Below, one piece after another: positions 8,074 through 15,888 of a stretch of DNA of 64,000 nucleotides. Within the stretch, counting starts at the first letter, position 1, and each line of letters begins with the position of its first letter. Source of the DNA: Alcanivorax quisquiliarum (GTDB lineage Bacteria > Pseudomonadota > Gammaproteobacteria > Pseudomonadales > Alcanivoracaceae); contig NZ_JALKII010000003.1 in the NCBI RefSeq assembly GCF_023051175.1, forward strand, positions 1 to 64,000, read 5' to 3'. The position numbers and the translations under genes were made by a program. The notes under the pieces were generated by a model. It was not told the DNA's origin, made no database searches, and was given only the letters and a program-made list of their open reading frames with translations.

Positions 8074-8931
8074 ATGATTACTTTGCACGATATCAGCTAC
8101 CTGCGATTAGGCTGCCGCGATCTGGATCAGATGGTGGATTTCGGCACCCGCATCCTCGGCCTGGAACTGCGTGAACGCACCGCCACGCATGCTTATCTGC
8201 GTGGCGACAACAGCGCCTTCAACCTGTGCTACATACAGGGCGATGAGCGCTACGATGCGTCCGCATTCGAAGTGCCGGCGCTGGCCGATCTGGCGCAGGC
8301 CGAGCAGGAGCTTTCTGCGCTCGGCATCGCCGTGCAGCATGGTGACGAAGCGGCCTGTGAAGAGCGGCGGGTAGACGCGTTCATCAGCTTTACCGATCCG
8401 AACGACAACCGCATCGAGCTGGTTTACCGGCCGCATGTGACCGGCGTGCGCTATTTTCCCTCGCGTGACGCCGGCATCACCGAGTTCGGCCATTTCGGCC
8501 TGCACAGCCGCGATATCGAGCGCGATCTTGCATTCTGGACAGAAGTGATGAGCGCGCGCGTCTCCGATCGCATCGGTGACGGCGCTTTGTTGCGGATCGA
8601 CGAAGTGCACCACAAGATTGCGCTGTTTTCCTCCGACACCACCGGCGTGCAGCACGTCAATTTTCAGGTGGCCAGCATCGATGATGTGATGCGCGCCTGG
8701 TACTTCCTGCAGGAGCAGGGCGTGCCGATCGTGTTCGGTCCCGGCCGCCATCCGACGTCTACCGCCATCTTCATTTATTTTCTCGGGCCGGATAACCGGG
8801 TCTATGAGTATTCCTCCGGCGTCAAGCGCATCACCGACGAAGCCGGTTATGTACCGCGCCATTTCGAGATGAAGCCGTCTTCTTTCTGCATGTGGGGCGC
8901 ACGCCCCAACGTGAAGGAATTCAGCGAATAA
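8074..8931 (+). CDS. Type I extradiol ring-cleavage dioxygenase (vicinal oxygen chelate family)
   Basis: A 285-residue two-domain VOC protein. The catalytic C-terminal domain has the three Fe(II) ligands of the BphC/XylE class: His140 (FGHFGL), His194 (VQHVNF) and Glu245 (VYEYSS). Second-sphere residues also fit: His179, His226 and Tyr235 have the same spacing to Glu245 as His195, His241 and Tyr250 have to Glu260 in BphC. It should open a catechol next to its hydroxyls to give a yellow semialdehyde. It begins 3 bases after the permease stop. The sequence looks like the BphC/2,3-dihydroxy acid type rather than plain catechol 2,3-dioxygenase, but this is not decisive. Confidence 0.9.
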   Translation: MITLHDISYLRLGCRDLDQMVDFGTRILGLELRERTATHAYLRGDNSAFNLCYIQGDERYDASAFEVPALADLAQAEQELSALGIAVQHGDEAACEERRVDAFISFTDPNDNRIELVYRPHVTGVRYFPSRDAGITEFGHFGLHSRDIERDLAFWTEVMSARVSDRIGDGALLRIDEVHHKIALFSSDTTGVQHVNFQVASIDDVMRAWYFLQEQGVPIVFGPGRHPTSTAIFIYFLGPDNRVYEYSSGVKRITDEAGYVPRHFEMKPSSFCMWGARPNVKEFSE

Positions 8932-8947
8932 GCACAGGAGCAACACC

Positions 8948-9760
8948 ATGAGTGCACACGGGTGCAAGCGATTTACCGATCAGGTGGCTGTGGTGACCGG
9001 CGCCGGCCAGGGCATCGGCCTGGCCACTGCCTGGCGCATGGCGCGAGAAGGCGCCAGCGTGGTACTGGCGGACAAGGCCGCCGGCCCGGCCGAGGACGCT
9101 GCGGCAGCCATGCGTGCCGAGGGTTTGCAGGCCGCGGTTGCGGCGGCTGATCTGGCCACCTATGCCGGCGCCGAGCGGACCATGAGCCTTGCCATCGAGG
9201 CATTCGGCCGCATCGACGTGCTGGTGAACAATGTCGGCGGCACGATCTGGAAAAAACCATTCTGGCACTACAGCGAGGAAGAAATCCGGGCCGAGGTTGA
9301 TCGTTCTTTCTGGCCGCCACTGTGGTGCTGCCGCGCCGTCGTGCCACATATGCAGGCGAACGGCGGCGGCAGTATCGTCAATGTCGGCTCCAACGCCACC
9401 ATGGGGATTTTCCGCATTCCCTACTCCGCCTCCAAGGGTGGCGTGGTCGGGCTGACCACGGCACTGGCAGTGGAACTTGCGCACCTGAATATCCGTGTCA
9501 ACTGCGTCGCCCCCGGCAACACGGCGGTGAAGGAGCGGCCTACACCGCGTCTGGATCGCCCGCTGACCGAGCAGGAGCAACGCTGGAACAGCTATTTCTA
9601 TGATTACGTCAACCGCGAGGGATTGCAGGATCGCCCCGCGACTGTCGAAGAACAGGCCGCCGTCATCGCCTTTTTTGCCTCCAGTGATGCGTCCTACGTC
9701 ACCGGCGAAATCATCGATACCGGCAAGCGTGGCACACGTATTGACAGCGACTTTCAATAA
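8948..9760 (+). CDS. cis-Dihydrodiol dehydrogenase, short-chain dehydrogenase family (BenD/XylL-like)
   Basis: A 270-residue SDR. It has the cofactor motif TGAGQGIG at residues 17-24, the structural NNVGG motif, a catalytic Ser in the VGSNA segment, and Tyr-x3-Lys in YSASK. The overall pattern, including [12 protein letters not shown] after the NNVGG motif, resembles BenD/XylL. That enzyme oxidises the dihydrodiol carboxylate formed by benzoate-type dioxygenases to a catechol, with loss of CO2 and reduction of NAD+. It starts 16 bases after the extradiol gene behind an ACAGGAG site. A strong terminator follows, marking the end of the main catabolic transcript. Confidence 0.87.
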   Translation: MSAHGCKRFTDQVAVVTGAGQGIGLATAWRMAREGASVVLADKAAGPAEDAAAAMRAEGLQAAVAAADLATYAGAERTMSLAIEAFGRIDVLVNNVGGTIWKKPFWHYSEEEIRAEVDRSFWPPLWCCRAVVPHMQANGGGSIVNVGSNATMGIFRIPYSASKGGVVGLTTALAVELAHLNIRVNCVAPGNTAVKERPTPRLDRPLTEQEQRWNSYFYDYVNREGLQDRPATVEEQAAVIAFFASSDASYVTGEIIDTGKRGTRIDSDFQ

Positions 9761-9776
9761 CTTGCTCTTTGCAGTG

Positions 9777-9806
9777 AGCGGCTGTTTCCAACGAGCCGCT
9801 TTTTTT
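9777..9806 (+). terminator. Rho-independent terminator after the cis-diol dehydrogenase gene
   Basis: A perfect 7-bp stem AGCGGCT/AGCCGCT with a 10-base loop runs straight into a run of seven T. It separates the dioxygenase-transport block from the DMT, ferredoxin and reductase genes. Confidence 0.85.
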
Positions 9807-9846
9807 CAGTGAGCCGCTATCGCTTCTGCACCGGAGTCACATGTAG

Positions 9847-10755
9847 ATGAATACCCTGTCGGGACTGTATCCGATTGTCATGGCCCTGCTGTCGGCGCTG
9901 ATGTTTGCGTTCACGTTCCTGTTCGTGCGCATCGGCGTAAAGACAGCCACCACGACCACGGCGTTATGGATCACGCTATTCGTCAACGTGGTGTTCCTGT
10001 GGAGCCTGAGCCTGCTGATCTATGGCGTACAGTTTCAGGACTGGTGGCAATGGCGCTATTTCTTCCTGTCTGGCGTGTTCGCACCGCTGTTGGGCAGAAT
10101 GTTTCAATTTCAGGGCATGGCACGGCTCGGCGCCAACATTACCACCCCGCTGACGCTGACCCACCCGGTGATTTCCGTGCTGCTGGCCATCGCTTTTCTT
10201 GGCGAGCAAATCACCTGGCTCGGCTTTACCGGCGCCATGCTGGTGGTGATCGGCAGCGTCGTGGTCGGCTCGGAGGGCGGCCAGCAACAAACCAGCAGCC
10301 TGAACTCTGTCTCGCGGGTCTACCTATTGCTGCCGATGGCCGCATCCCTGTGCTACGGCGTTTCGGTGGTGTTTCGAAAAATGGGTATCGATCTGGGCAC
10401 CGATGCCATTACCGCAGCAGCAGTCACTTGCACCTCCTCATGGCTGTTCGCCAGTGCTTATGTCCTGGCCACCGGTCAGCCGCGGAAAATCCGGTGTACT
10501 CGCCGGGAGCTGAAATTCTTCGTGCTGGCCGGCATTTTTTCCGCCTTGGGGCCGATGCTGTTGTACCTGTCGCTGCAACACGAAGGGCTGGTGGTGATTG
10601 CCCCCATTGCTGCCACTACCCCGCTATTTGTACTGCTTGCTTCCTGGGTATTCCTGCGTGCTGACGAATTGTTCAGCCGCAAGGTGGTGGCGGGCACAGT
10701 GGCCACCGTTACCGGGGTTGTTCTGGTCAGCGCCTACGGCATCGCTGCCGGATAA
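9847..10755 (+). CDS. DMT/EamA-family membrane transporter
   Basis: A 302-residue inner-membrane protein with ten predicted hydrophobic helices in two EamA repeats (roughly residues 5-140 and 155-298). Family members move metabolites or drugs across the inner membrane, usually outward. Within this cluster it may export a pathway intermediate or act as a second uptake or efflux route; the substrate is unknown. The start ATG follows CCGGAG about ten bases upstream. It is separated from the upstream block by a terminator and from the ferredoxin gene by only 46 bases, so it probably begins a second transcript. Confidence 0.82.
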   Translation: MNTLSGLYPIVMALLSALMFAFTFLFVRIGVKTATTTTALWITLFVNVVFLWSLSLLIYGVQFQDWWQWRYFFLSGVFAPLLGRMFQFQGMARLGANITTPLTLTHPVISVLLAIAFLGEQITWLGFTGAMLVVIGSVVVGSEGGQQQTSSLNSVSRVYLLLPMAASLCYGVSVVFRKMGIDLGTDAITAAAVTCTSSWLFASAYVLATGQPRKIRCTRRELKFFVLAGIFSALGPMLLYLSLQHEGLVVIAPIAATTPLFVLLASWVFLRADELFSRKVVAGTVATVTGVVLVSAYGIAAG

Positions 10756-10801
10756 CGCAACGCGCTGAGCATGATGAAAGTATCACAGAGAGAGAAATGA
10801 C

Positions 10802-11152
10802 ATGACTTCCGTGATCGACTATGCCCGCTTCTATGTGTGTGAAGCGGATGAAATGAGCAATAACGAAATCCGCCAGATCAAGCCACCGGGCCGTGATCCC
10901 GTGGCTGTATATCGGGTGGAAGACAGTTTCCATGCCACCGATGACATCTGCTCCCACGGCCAGGCGTTGCTGTCGGAAGGCGAGGTCGATGAGGATTTTG
11001 TTGTCGAGTGCCCTTGGCATGGCGGTACTTTTGATATTCGCACTGGAGAGGCGTTGTCGTTTCCGTGCGTGCTGCCGGTGCGCAGTTACCCCGTGCAGGT
11101 AGAAGACGGCAAGCTTTATCTCAATCTGCAAGCTGGTGAGACAAAGGAGTAA
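10802..11152 (+). CDS. Rieske [2Fe-2S] ferredoxin
   Basis: A 116-residue non-haem ferredoxin. The cluster is bound by Cys50-x-His52 (CSHG) and Cys70-x2-His73 (CPWHGG). It is the size and type of the ferredoxin component of three-component dioxygenases (NahAb/BphA3-like), passing electrons from the reductase to the oxygenase. The reductase gene starts 4 bases after its stop. Two-component benzoate dioxygenases lack such a protein, so its presence makes this a naphthalene-type electron chain attached to a benzoate-like oxygenase. Confidence 0.92.
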   Translation: MTSVIDYARFYVCEADEMSNNEIRQIKPPGRDPVAVYRVEDSFHATDDICSHGQALLSEGEVDEDFVVECPWHGGTFDIRTGEALSFPCVLPVRSYPVQVEDGKLYLNLQAGETKE

Positions 11153-11156
11153 CGCC

Positions 11157-12170
11157 ATGCACCGCGTCACGCTGGTCGATACCGACATCTGCTTTCAGCA
11201 GGACGAGACACACGACACCTTGCTGCGTGCCGGCCTGAGTCAGGGCATCGGCTTGCCCTATGAATGCAACTCGGGCGGGTGCGGCAGCTGTAAATTCGAA
11301 TTGCTGGAAGGTGAGCTGGAAGAACTGTGGCCGGATGCTCCGGCGCTCACCGCTCGCGATCGGAAAAAAGGCCGCAAACTGGCCTGCCAGTGCCGCGCCT
11401 TGTCCGATCTGGTAATTCGCATGCGCACCGATGAAAGCTGCGTGCCCGTGCACGCCCCGGCGCGTCAGCAGGCGGTACTGGAAGCACGCCGCGACATCAC
11501 CCCCGACATTGTCGAATTCCGGCTGCGTACCGAATCGCCGGCGCATTTTCAGCCAGGCCAATATGCCATGCTGACCCTGCCGGGCACATCAGCGCCGCGG
11601 GCCTACTCGATGAGCAACCTGGCCAACGACAACGGCATCTGGGAATTCTGGATTCGCCGCAAGCCGGATGGCGCCATATCGCCGGCGCTATTCGACTCTT
11701 TCCATCCGGGCGACACGCTGGCACTGGATGGCCCCTACGGGCTGGCGGTGCTGAATACCGGGTCACCGCGCGACGTGGTATGTATCGCTGGTGGCTCCGG
11801 CATCTCGCCGGTACTCTCGATTGCACGCGGTTTGCTGCGCTCGCCGGAGCTGGCCGATCGGGCATTGCACTTTTTCCTGGGAGCACGCACCCGCGCCGAT
11901 ATCTGTGGCCTGGATGAACTGGCGGCACTGCCCGGTTTCGATACGCGCGTCACCACTTATATCGCGCTGTCCGACGCCAGCCCTGACGAGGGCTGGGAGG
12001 GTGCCACGGGTTTCATCCACGAACTCGTTGCAAAAGAACTGGGGCCGCGCCTGGCCGAGCATGAATGCTATCTGGCTGGCCCACCTCCCATGGTGCAAGC
12101 GACCACGCGCATGCTGATGCTCGATCACAAGGTGCCGCAGGAACAGGTACATTTTGATCGCTTCTTCTGA
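11157..12170 (+). CDS. Ferredoxin reductase with plant-type [2Fe-2S], FAD and NAD domains
   Basis: A 337-residue electron-transfer protein. The N-terminal plant-type ferredoxin domain has Cys37-x4-Cys42-x2-Cys45 and Cys77. The flavin domain carries RAYSMSN, and the nucleotide domain carries GGSGISP followed by the terminal GPPPM segment and a C-terminal aromatic pair. The architecture matches BenC, XylZ and NahAa. It takes electrons from NAD(P)H to the Rieske ferredoxin or directly to the oxygenase. The ATG at 11157 follows AAAGGAG and is preferred to upstream in-frame codons that overlap the ferredoxin gene. Confidence 0.92.
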   Translation: MHRVTLVDTDICFQQDETHDTLLRAGLSQGIGLPYECNSGGCGSCKFELLEGELEELWPDAPALTARDRKKGRKLACQCRALSDLVIRMRTDESCVPVHAPARQQAVLEARRDITPDIVEFRLRTESPAHFQPGQYAMLTLPGTSAPRAYSMSNLANDNGIWEFWIRRKPDGAISPALFDSFHPGDTLALDGPYGLAVLNTGSPRDVVCIAGGSGISPVLSIARGLLRSPELADRALHFFLGARTRADICGLDELAALPGFDTRVTTYIALSDASPDEGWEGATGFIHELVAKELGPRLAEHECYLAGPPPMVQATTRMLMLDHKVPQEQVHFDRFF

Positions 12171-12185
12171 GGAGGTCTCCACATC

Positions 12186-12752
12186 ATGATGCCCGAGCAG
12201 CTGAGAACCCGCCTGGCCAGCCTCTCTGTCCAGCCGCCACCGCTGGAGAAAGAGGATCAACACGCCGCCGTACTGGTGGCGCTGCTGCCTGAGCAGCCCG
12301 GCTGCCCGGTAGTGCTGACACGCCGGGCCGCGAAAATGCGGCACCATGCGGGTGAAATCTCTCTGCCCGGTGGCCTGCTCGATCCCGGCGACAATTATGA
12401 CGTGGTGCAAGCGGCGCTGCGCGAAGCCCATGAAGAGCTGGGCCTGTCACCGGCGGCGGTGGCGGTGCACAGTGTTTTACCACCGCTTCAGAACAGCCGT
12501 GGCCTGCACGTCTTCCCTGTGCTTGGCACGCTGGACAAGCGCCCGCGCTGGCGGCCACAGCCAGCGGAAGTCAGTGAAATCCTGGAAGTGCCGTTGTCCT
12601 TTTTTCTCAGCGAGGATCATTATTTGCCCCGGCACCGTTATTACCGGGGGACATTGCGCGACACGCTGGTAATGGAATATGAAGATGGCACCATCTGGGG
12701 CCTCACTGCGCGCATCATGCGCAGCGTCAGCCAGTTTCTTCAGCAACCCTGA
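12186..12752 (+). CDS. Nudix hydrolase, CoA pyrophosphatase type (NudL-like)
   Basis: A 188-residue Nudix protein. It has the extended CoA-pyrophosphatase signature: a LTRRA...MRHHAGEISLPGG segment directly before the Nudix box, which ends REAHEELGL. The family cleaves CoA and its derivatives to phosphopantetheine and 3',5'-ADP. The start is at 12186 or at the next Met codon, behind a very good TGAGGAGG site. It lies 15 bases after the reductase gene and is therefore probably in the same transcript. A CoA hydrolase in an aromatic cluster may trim damaged or excess CoA esters, but this role is not shown. Confidence 0.85.
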   Translation: MMPEQLRTRLASLSVQPPPLEKEDQHAAVLVALLPEQPGCPVVLTRRAAKMRHHAGEISLPGGLLDPGDNYDVVQAALREAHEELGLSPAAVAVHSVLPPLQNSRGLHVFPVLGTLDKRPRWRPQPAEVSEILEVPLSFFLSEDHYLPRHRYYRGTLRDTLVMEYEDGTIWGLTARIMRSVSQFLQQP

Positions 12753-12829
12753 CGCGGGCGCGGGACGAGCGAACGTACCCGTATTACACTTATCGGCCGT
12801 TTTTAACTCGGCTCTGGCGCAGGATAACC

Positions 12830-13588
12830 ATGGCAACCCCCGTCAACGCATCCGTCATCAAGGCGTTTCGTGTGCTCAACGCCTTCACCTTCGCCGGCGA
12901 AAAACTGACGCTGGCCCAGCTGACCAAGCGCGTGGATATCAATGTTGCGACGCTGCACCGGTTTTTGCTGACGCTGGAACATGTGGGCGCCGTGGTGCGC
13001 ACTCCTGATGGCGCATTCGAGCTGGGCTTGCTGCTGGCCGATCTGGGCGGCCGGGTATCGGTTACCGATGCCTTGCACAACATTGTGCAACCGCATGTGG
13101 AGGCGCTGGCACAACGCTTTGGCGAAACCATTCATGCAGCCATCCTCGATCAGGATATGGTGTGCTATGTGGCCAAGGGCGAAGGCTCACGCAGCCTGAC
13201 CGTGATTACCCATATCGGCAAACGCCTGCCCGCTTACTGCACTGGCCTCGGCAAGGCACTGATGTCACAGCTGGACGGCGAAGCGCTGGAGCAATGCATC
13301 AGCCGGCAAACCTTTAAGCGTTTCACCGACAAGACCACCACGTCCGTAGCTGATTTGCGCAAGGAGCTGCGTCTGATTCGCCGGCGCGGCTATGCGATGG
13401 ATAACGAAGAAGTGGAAACCGGCCTGCGCTGTGTCGCCGTGCCGGTGCCCGGCGCCTCCGTGCGGCTGGCGATCTCCATGTCGGCGCCGACCACGCGGCT
13501 GAACCAGACCAAGATTCGGGAGGTCGCGCGCGCCCTTCAGCATCACGCAGAACAGATATCGGAGCAGATTTCCGGGAAAGCGCCCTGA
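12830..13588 (+). CDS. IclR-family transcriptional regulator
   Basis: A 252-residue regulator with an N-terminal winged helix-turn-helix (about residues 8-65, LTLAQLTKRV...ATLHRFLLTLE). A C-terminal effector-binding GAF-like domain follows, with conserved GETIHAAILD, GKRLPAYCTGLGKA and GYAMDNEEVETGLRCVAVPV segments. IclR regulators often control aromatic acid catabolism (PcaR, PobR, CatR types), so it is the natural candidate to regulate this cluster in response to the substrate or an intermediate. It lies 77 bases downstream of the Nudix gene on the same strand and may have its own promoter there. Confidence 0.92.
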   Translation: MATPVNASVIKAFRVLNAFTFAGEKLTLAQLTKRVDINVATLHRFLLTLEHVGAVVRTPDGAFELGLLLADLGGRVSVTDALHNIVQPHVEALAQRFGETIHAAILDQDMVCYVAKGEGSRSLTVITHIGKRLPAYCTGLGKALMSQLDGEALEQCISRQTFKRFTDKTTTSVADLRKELRLIRRRGYAMDNEEVETGLRCVAVPVPGASVRLAISMSAPTTRLNQTKIREVARALQHHAEQISEQISGKAP

Positions 13589-13603
13589 AAACACGCCGGG
13601 AGC

Positions 13604-13632
13604 TTGACACCATCCGGCCACTGCCCGAGAAT
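13604..13632 (+). promoter_or_regulatory. Sigma-70 promoter of tRNA-Met
   Basis: A perfect -35 TTGACA (13604-13609) is followed after 17 bases by GAGAAT (4 of 6 to consensus). The discriminator is G+C-rich (TCGCGCTC), as in stringently controlled stable-RNA promoters. The predicted start is about 8 bases ahead of the mature tRNA. Confidence 0.72.
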
Positions 13633-13647
13633 TCGCGCTCTCAAAAT

Positions 13648-13724
13648 GGCTACGTAGCTCAGCTGGTTAGAGCACAGCACTCATAATGCTGGGGTCGGTG
13701 GTTCAAGTCCACCCGTAGCCACCA
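13648..13724 (+). tRNA. tRNA-Met (CAT), elongator
   Basis: This is a complete 77-base cloverleaf. The acceptor stem GGCTACG pairs with CGTAGCC. The D arm is GCTC/GAGC, the anticodon stem CAGCA/TGCTG encloses CTCATAA with anticodon CAT at 13682-13684, the T stem is GGTGG/CCACC, and the CCA end is encoded. A first G-C pair (initiator tRNAs have a mismatch here) and a D arm close to E. coli metT make it the elongator species. It is a stand-alone gene with its own promoter and terminator. Confidence 0.97.
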
Positions 13725-13730
13725 AAAATC

Positions 13731-13763
13731 AAAGGCTTAGGCGTGTTCGCCTGGGCCTTTTTT
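13731..13763 (+). terminator. Terminator of tRNA-Met
   Basis: AAAGGC and AGGCG pair with CGCCT and GGCCTTT across a short loop, with a single unpaired base on each side. A run of six T follows. It starts 6 bases after the CCA end. Confidence 0.8.
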
Positions 13764-14540
13764 GTTGGTTGACTACATCTTGACTCAATCTTGGCCGCGC
13801 CCCAGCCCTATGTGACGGGTCATAATGGGCGCACTGCTTGTAAGCAATCACATTATAAATAAGTGCATAAAGACCGCCTCATTAAAGGCCGCCCAGTAAA
13901 GACATAGCGCTGCGTGGCCGTCCGCAACTCACGTGCTGCAAATCTTCTGAAGTATCAGCATGTCGTCGTCGCCATCACGAATGAGCCACGCTCATCAAGC
14001 GCGGGGCGACACAGCCTCGACCTGTCGCCCTGGTGCTCTCTACGGCAACGGCACCTGGAACACCCCTTGCCGCTCGCTCGCCATCAACGGCACAGGCGCC
14101 GTCGCCGTACAGCCACGCTGCAACCGGCCTGGCATATCGCAACCTGCGCGGTAATTCCTGAACTTGGCAAACACAGCACAGGGAAAAAGGCGCCCGATAT
14201 CCGGTTGGCCCTTTTCGCCTTTTCATCCGCTTGCCCCTGTCCGGCCGAAGGCCGCTCGCGCCAGCCGAAAGATGACGCCTGCCTCTCTTGATATGCCTGC
14301 AGGACGGCTACGCTCTTGCCGCTAACCGGCCTACCCACCAGAGCCTACTTAAAGCCACCAACCGCTCCGCGTGACAGATCAGGGGGAAGCCCGCAGCGCG
14401 CCAGTGGCGCCCGCCTGCCAGACACGGGTGACGCCGCCCCCTACTGGTTAGTGAGCGCCACCCCACACTGCTAACAAGACGGAGTGCGCAAAGCCCGACT
14501 TCCGGCACGCAGGCTCGGAACAGGCCCGGCACAATAGCTT
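13764..14540. other. Gene-poor region downstream of tRNA-Met
   Basis: About 0.8 kb has no ORF with a ribosome site, domain or sensible composition. It contains a terminator-like hairpin, AAAAGGCG/CGCCTTTT, at 14185-14223 with a 23-base loop. The short repeat CTTGACT occurs twice near 13770. Position just 3' of a tRNA would suit an old integration site, but I see no integrase fragment and no duplicated tRNA 3' end within the window. It could also hold an unrecognised small RNA. Confidence 0.5.
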
Positions 14541-14613
14541 CTATCGAGGTAGCACCTATCGAAGGCGCACCTATCGAAGGCGCACCTATCGAGCGGCACC
14601 TATCGAGCAGTAC
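14541..14613 (+). repeat. Tandem repeat, five units of 14-15 bp
   Basis: Five consecutive units begin CTATCGA. The two central units (14556-14570 and 14571-14585) are identical, CTATCGAAGGCGCAC. The first differs at a few bases and the last two are 14 bp long (CTATCGAGCGGCAC and CTATCGAGCAGTAC). The array ends 20 bases ahead of a possible start codon at 14634. Confidence 0.85.
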
Positions 14614-14633
14614 TTATAAGGTAAGGATGCAAT

Positions 14634-15077
14634 ATGCGGACCCGACCTGAGCCGCCCGTCTCTCAATCTGGGCAGCCCGCCCGTCAACCTGGGCGGCACG
14701 TCTCTCACCGCTCTCCATCTCTGCGCCCGCCATCTCACGCCGGGCAGCATTACGCCGGTGATCCCCTACGCAGCCGCGTGCTGGAGGACGGCCTTAGCCT
14801 GCTGCGCTTTACCGCCGCCGATCAGAAAGCGCTGAACAGCTACCACAATGGTATGCGTACCAGTGCCCGAGCTGATCATCCATGGCTGCCACGCCTGACG
14901 CTGCGCGGGGTGGTGCCGGCGCTGCTGTTGGCACGTGCCCATGCCGTGCCGCCGGAACTGACGCTTGCGCCCACGCCGGCTGGCACTCGTGATCTGTTTC
15001 TGGAGGGCTGTGTACTGCGCATCGTCGCCGGCAGCAACAGTCTGGTGGATGTGCTCAAGCCTCAAAACACGCGCTGA
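14634..15077 (+). CDS. Hypothetical protein of uncertain reality
   Basis: A 147-residue reading frame. The first 45 residues are rich in Pro, Ser, Arg and His and look like non-coding translation. From about residue 47 the composition resembles a globular protein (LRSRVLEDGLSLLRF to the end). A possible AAGGTAAGGA ribosome site lies about 7 bases ahead of the ATG. I recognise no domain. The true gene may start further in. It stands alone between the tandem repeat and the DUF1820 gene on the opposite strand. Confidence 0.4.
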   Translation: MRTRPEPPVSQSGQPARQPGRHVSHRSPSLRPPSHAGQHYAGDPLRSRVLEDGLSLLRFTAADQKALNSYHNGMRTSARADHPWLPRLTLRGVVPALLLARAHAVPPELTLAPTPAGTRDLFLEGCVLRIVAGSNSLVDVLKPQNTR

Positions 15078-15122
15078 GCGAGCGCAGACTCACCTCTGCA
15101 TCCACACGCGGCCATCGCTTTC

Positions 15123-15464
15123 CTATCTACCTCCGCCTTTCGGGCCCGGCCCGAACGACATGGGAAAGGCGTGAATATTGCCACTGGAGCCGGCCTCGAC
15201 AATCTTGCCGATACCTTCCTTTTCGACTTCGTCGATGCGGATAATGGCGTGCAGCGGAATAAAAGAACGCTGCACGCCGGCAAATTCGTTCTTCAATCGC
15301 TCTTCGGAAGGGTCAACCACCATCTGCGCACGCTCACCGAACAGGAACTCCTCCACCTCGATGAAACCGTACAGATCACTTTGATAAATGTGACTGGCAT
15401 AGATCTCGTAAATCTGCCCCTGGTTGAGGAAAATGACTTTGTAAATCTGGCGTGCATTGGGCAT
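15123..15464 (-). CDS. DUF1820 family protein
   Basis: A 113-residue protein whose body matches the DUF1820 family as I know it: IYKVIFLNQGQIYEIYA, SDLYGFIEVEEFLFGE, VVDPSEERLKNEF and the ending IIRIDEVEKEG. The family is conserved in gammaproteobacteria and its function is unknown. It is usually a short soluble protein. It is transcribed away from the cox operon, with 424 bases between the two starts that should carry both promoters. The C-terminal tail is Gly- and Pro-rich. Confidence 0.9.
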   Translation of the reverse strand: MPNARQIYKVIFLNQGQIYEIYASHIYQSDLYGFIEVEEFLFGERAQMVVDPSEERLKNEFAGVQRSFIPLHAIIRIDEVEKEGIGKIVEAGSSGNIHAFPMSFGPGPKGGGR

Positions 15465-15888
15465 GGATTCGACTCCGACACGGGCAGCCGTTCAAAAGGG
15501 CGGCCAGCATAGCACATCCGGCCTGAAAGGCACGCAGGGCGCCGCCTGCCGCCAGCCCGACAACACCACGAAAACCGTGTGTTCTCGCTAGACTTTGCCC
15601 CTATGAGTGACTAGAGTTACGACCCACAATGCGACGTGGGGCAATTTGCCGCACCCGGGGATGTGCCGCTACAGCTACCCTTGCTACAGGTGGTTGAATT
15701 GACTGCATTTTCTGACACACATTGCGGCCTGTTCGTGCCCTGACCAGATCGTTATGTAGCGTTAGTTGCCCGGCAGAAGCTCCCGTTCGCATCATCCTGA
15801 AGCGCTTTCCAGGTGCCGCGAGAGCGGCGATAAGATGCGAGTGCCGTAGTTGATTCGGCAATCGCTGGGGAAAACAGGGAGCAAACGC
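15465..15888. promoter_or_regulatory. Divergent control region between DUF1820 and cox operon
   Basis: This 424-base non-coding stretch must carry the promoters for both sides. A TTGACT hexamer at 15699-15704 is a possible -35 toward coxB, but no good -10 sits at the right distance. An AACAGGGAG ribosome site precedes coxB. I see no clear regulator palindrome and no credible ORF. Confidence 0.45.

Noticed and set aside
13648-13724. tRNA-Met as an active attachment site
   Set aside because: No integrase gene and no second copy of the tRNA 3' end were found in the window, so a present-day element cannot be supported.
15699-15727. TTGACT as a promoter for coxB
   Set aside because: The sequence 17 bases further on has no resemblance to a -10 element.
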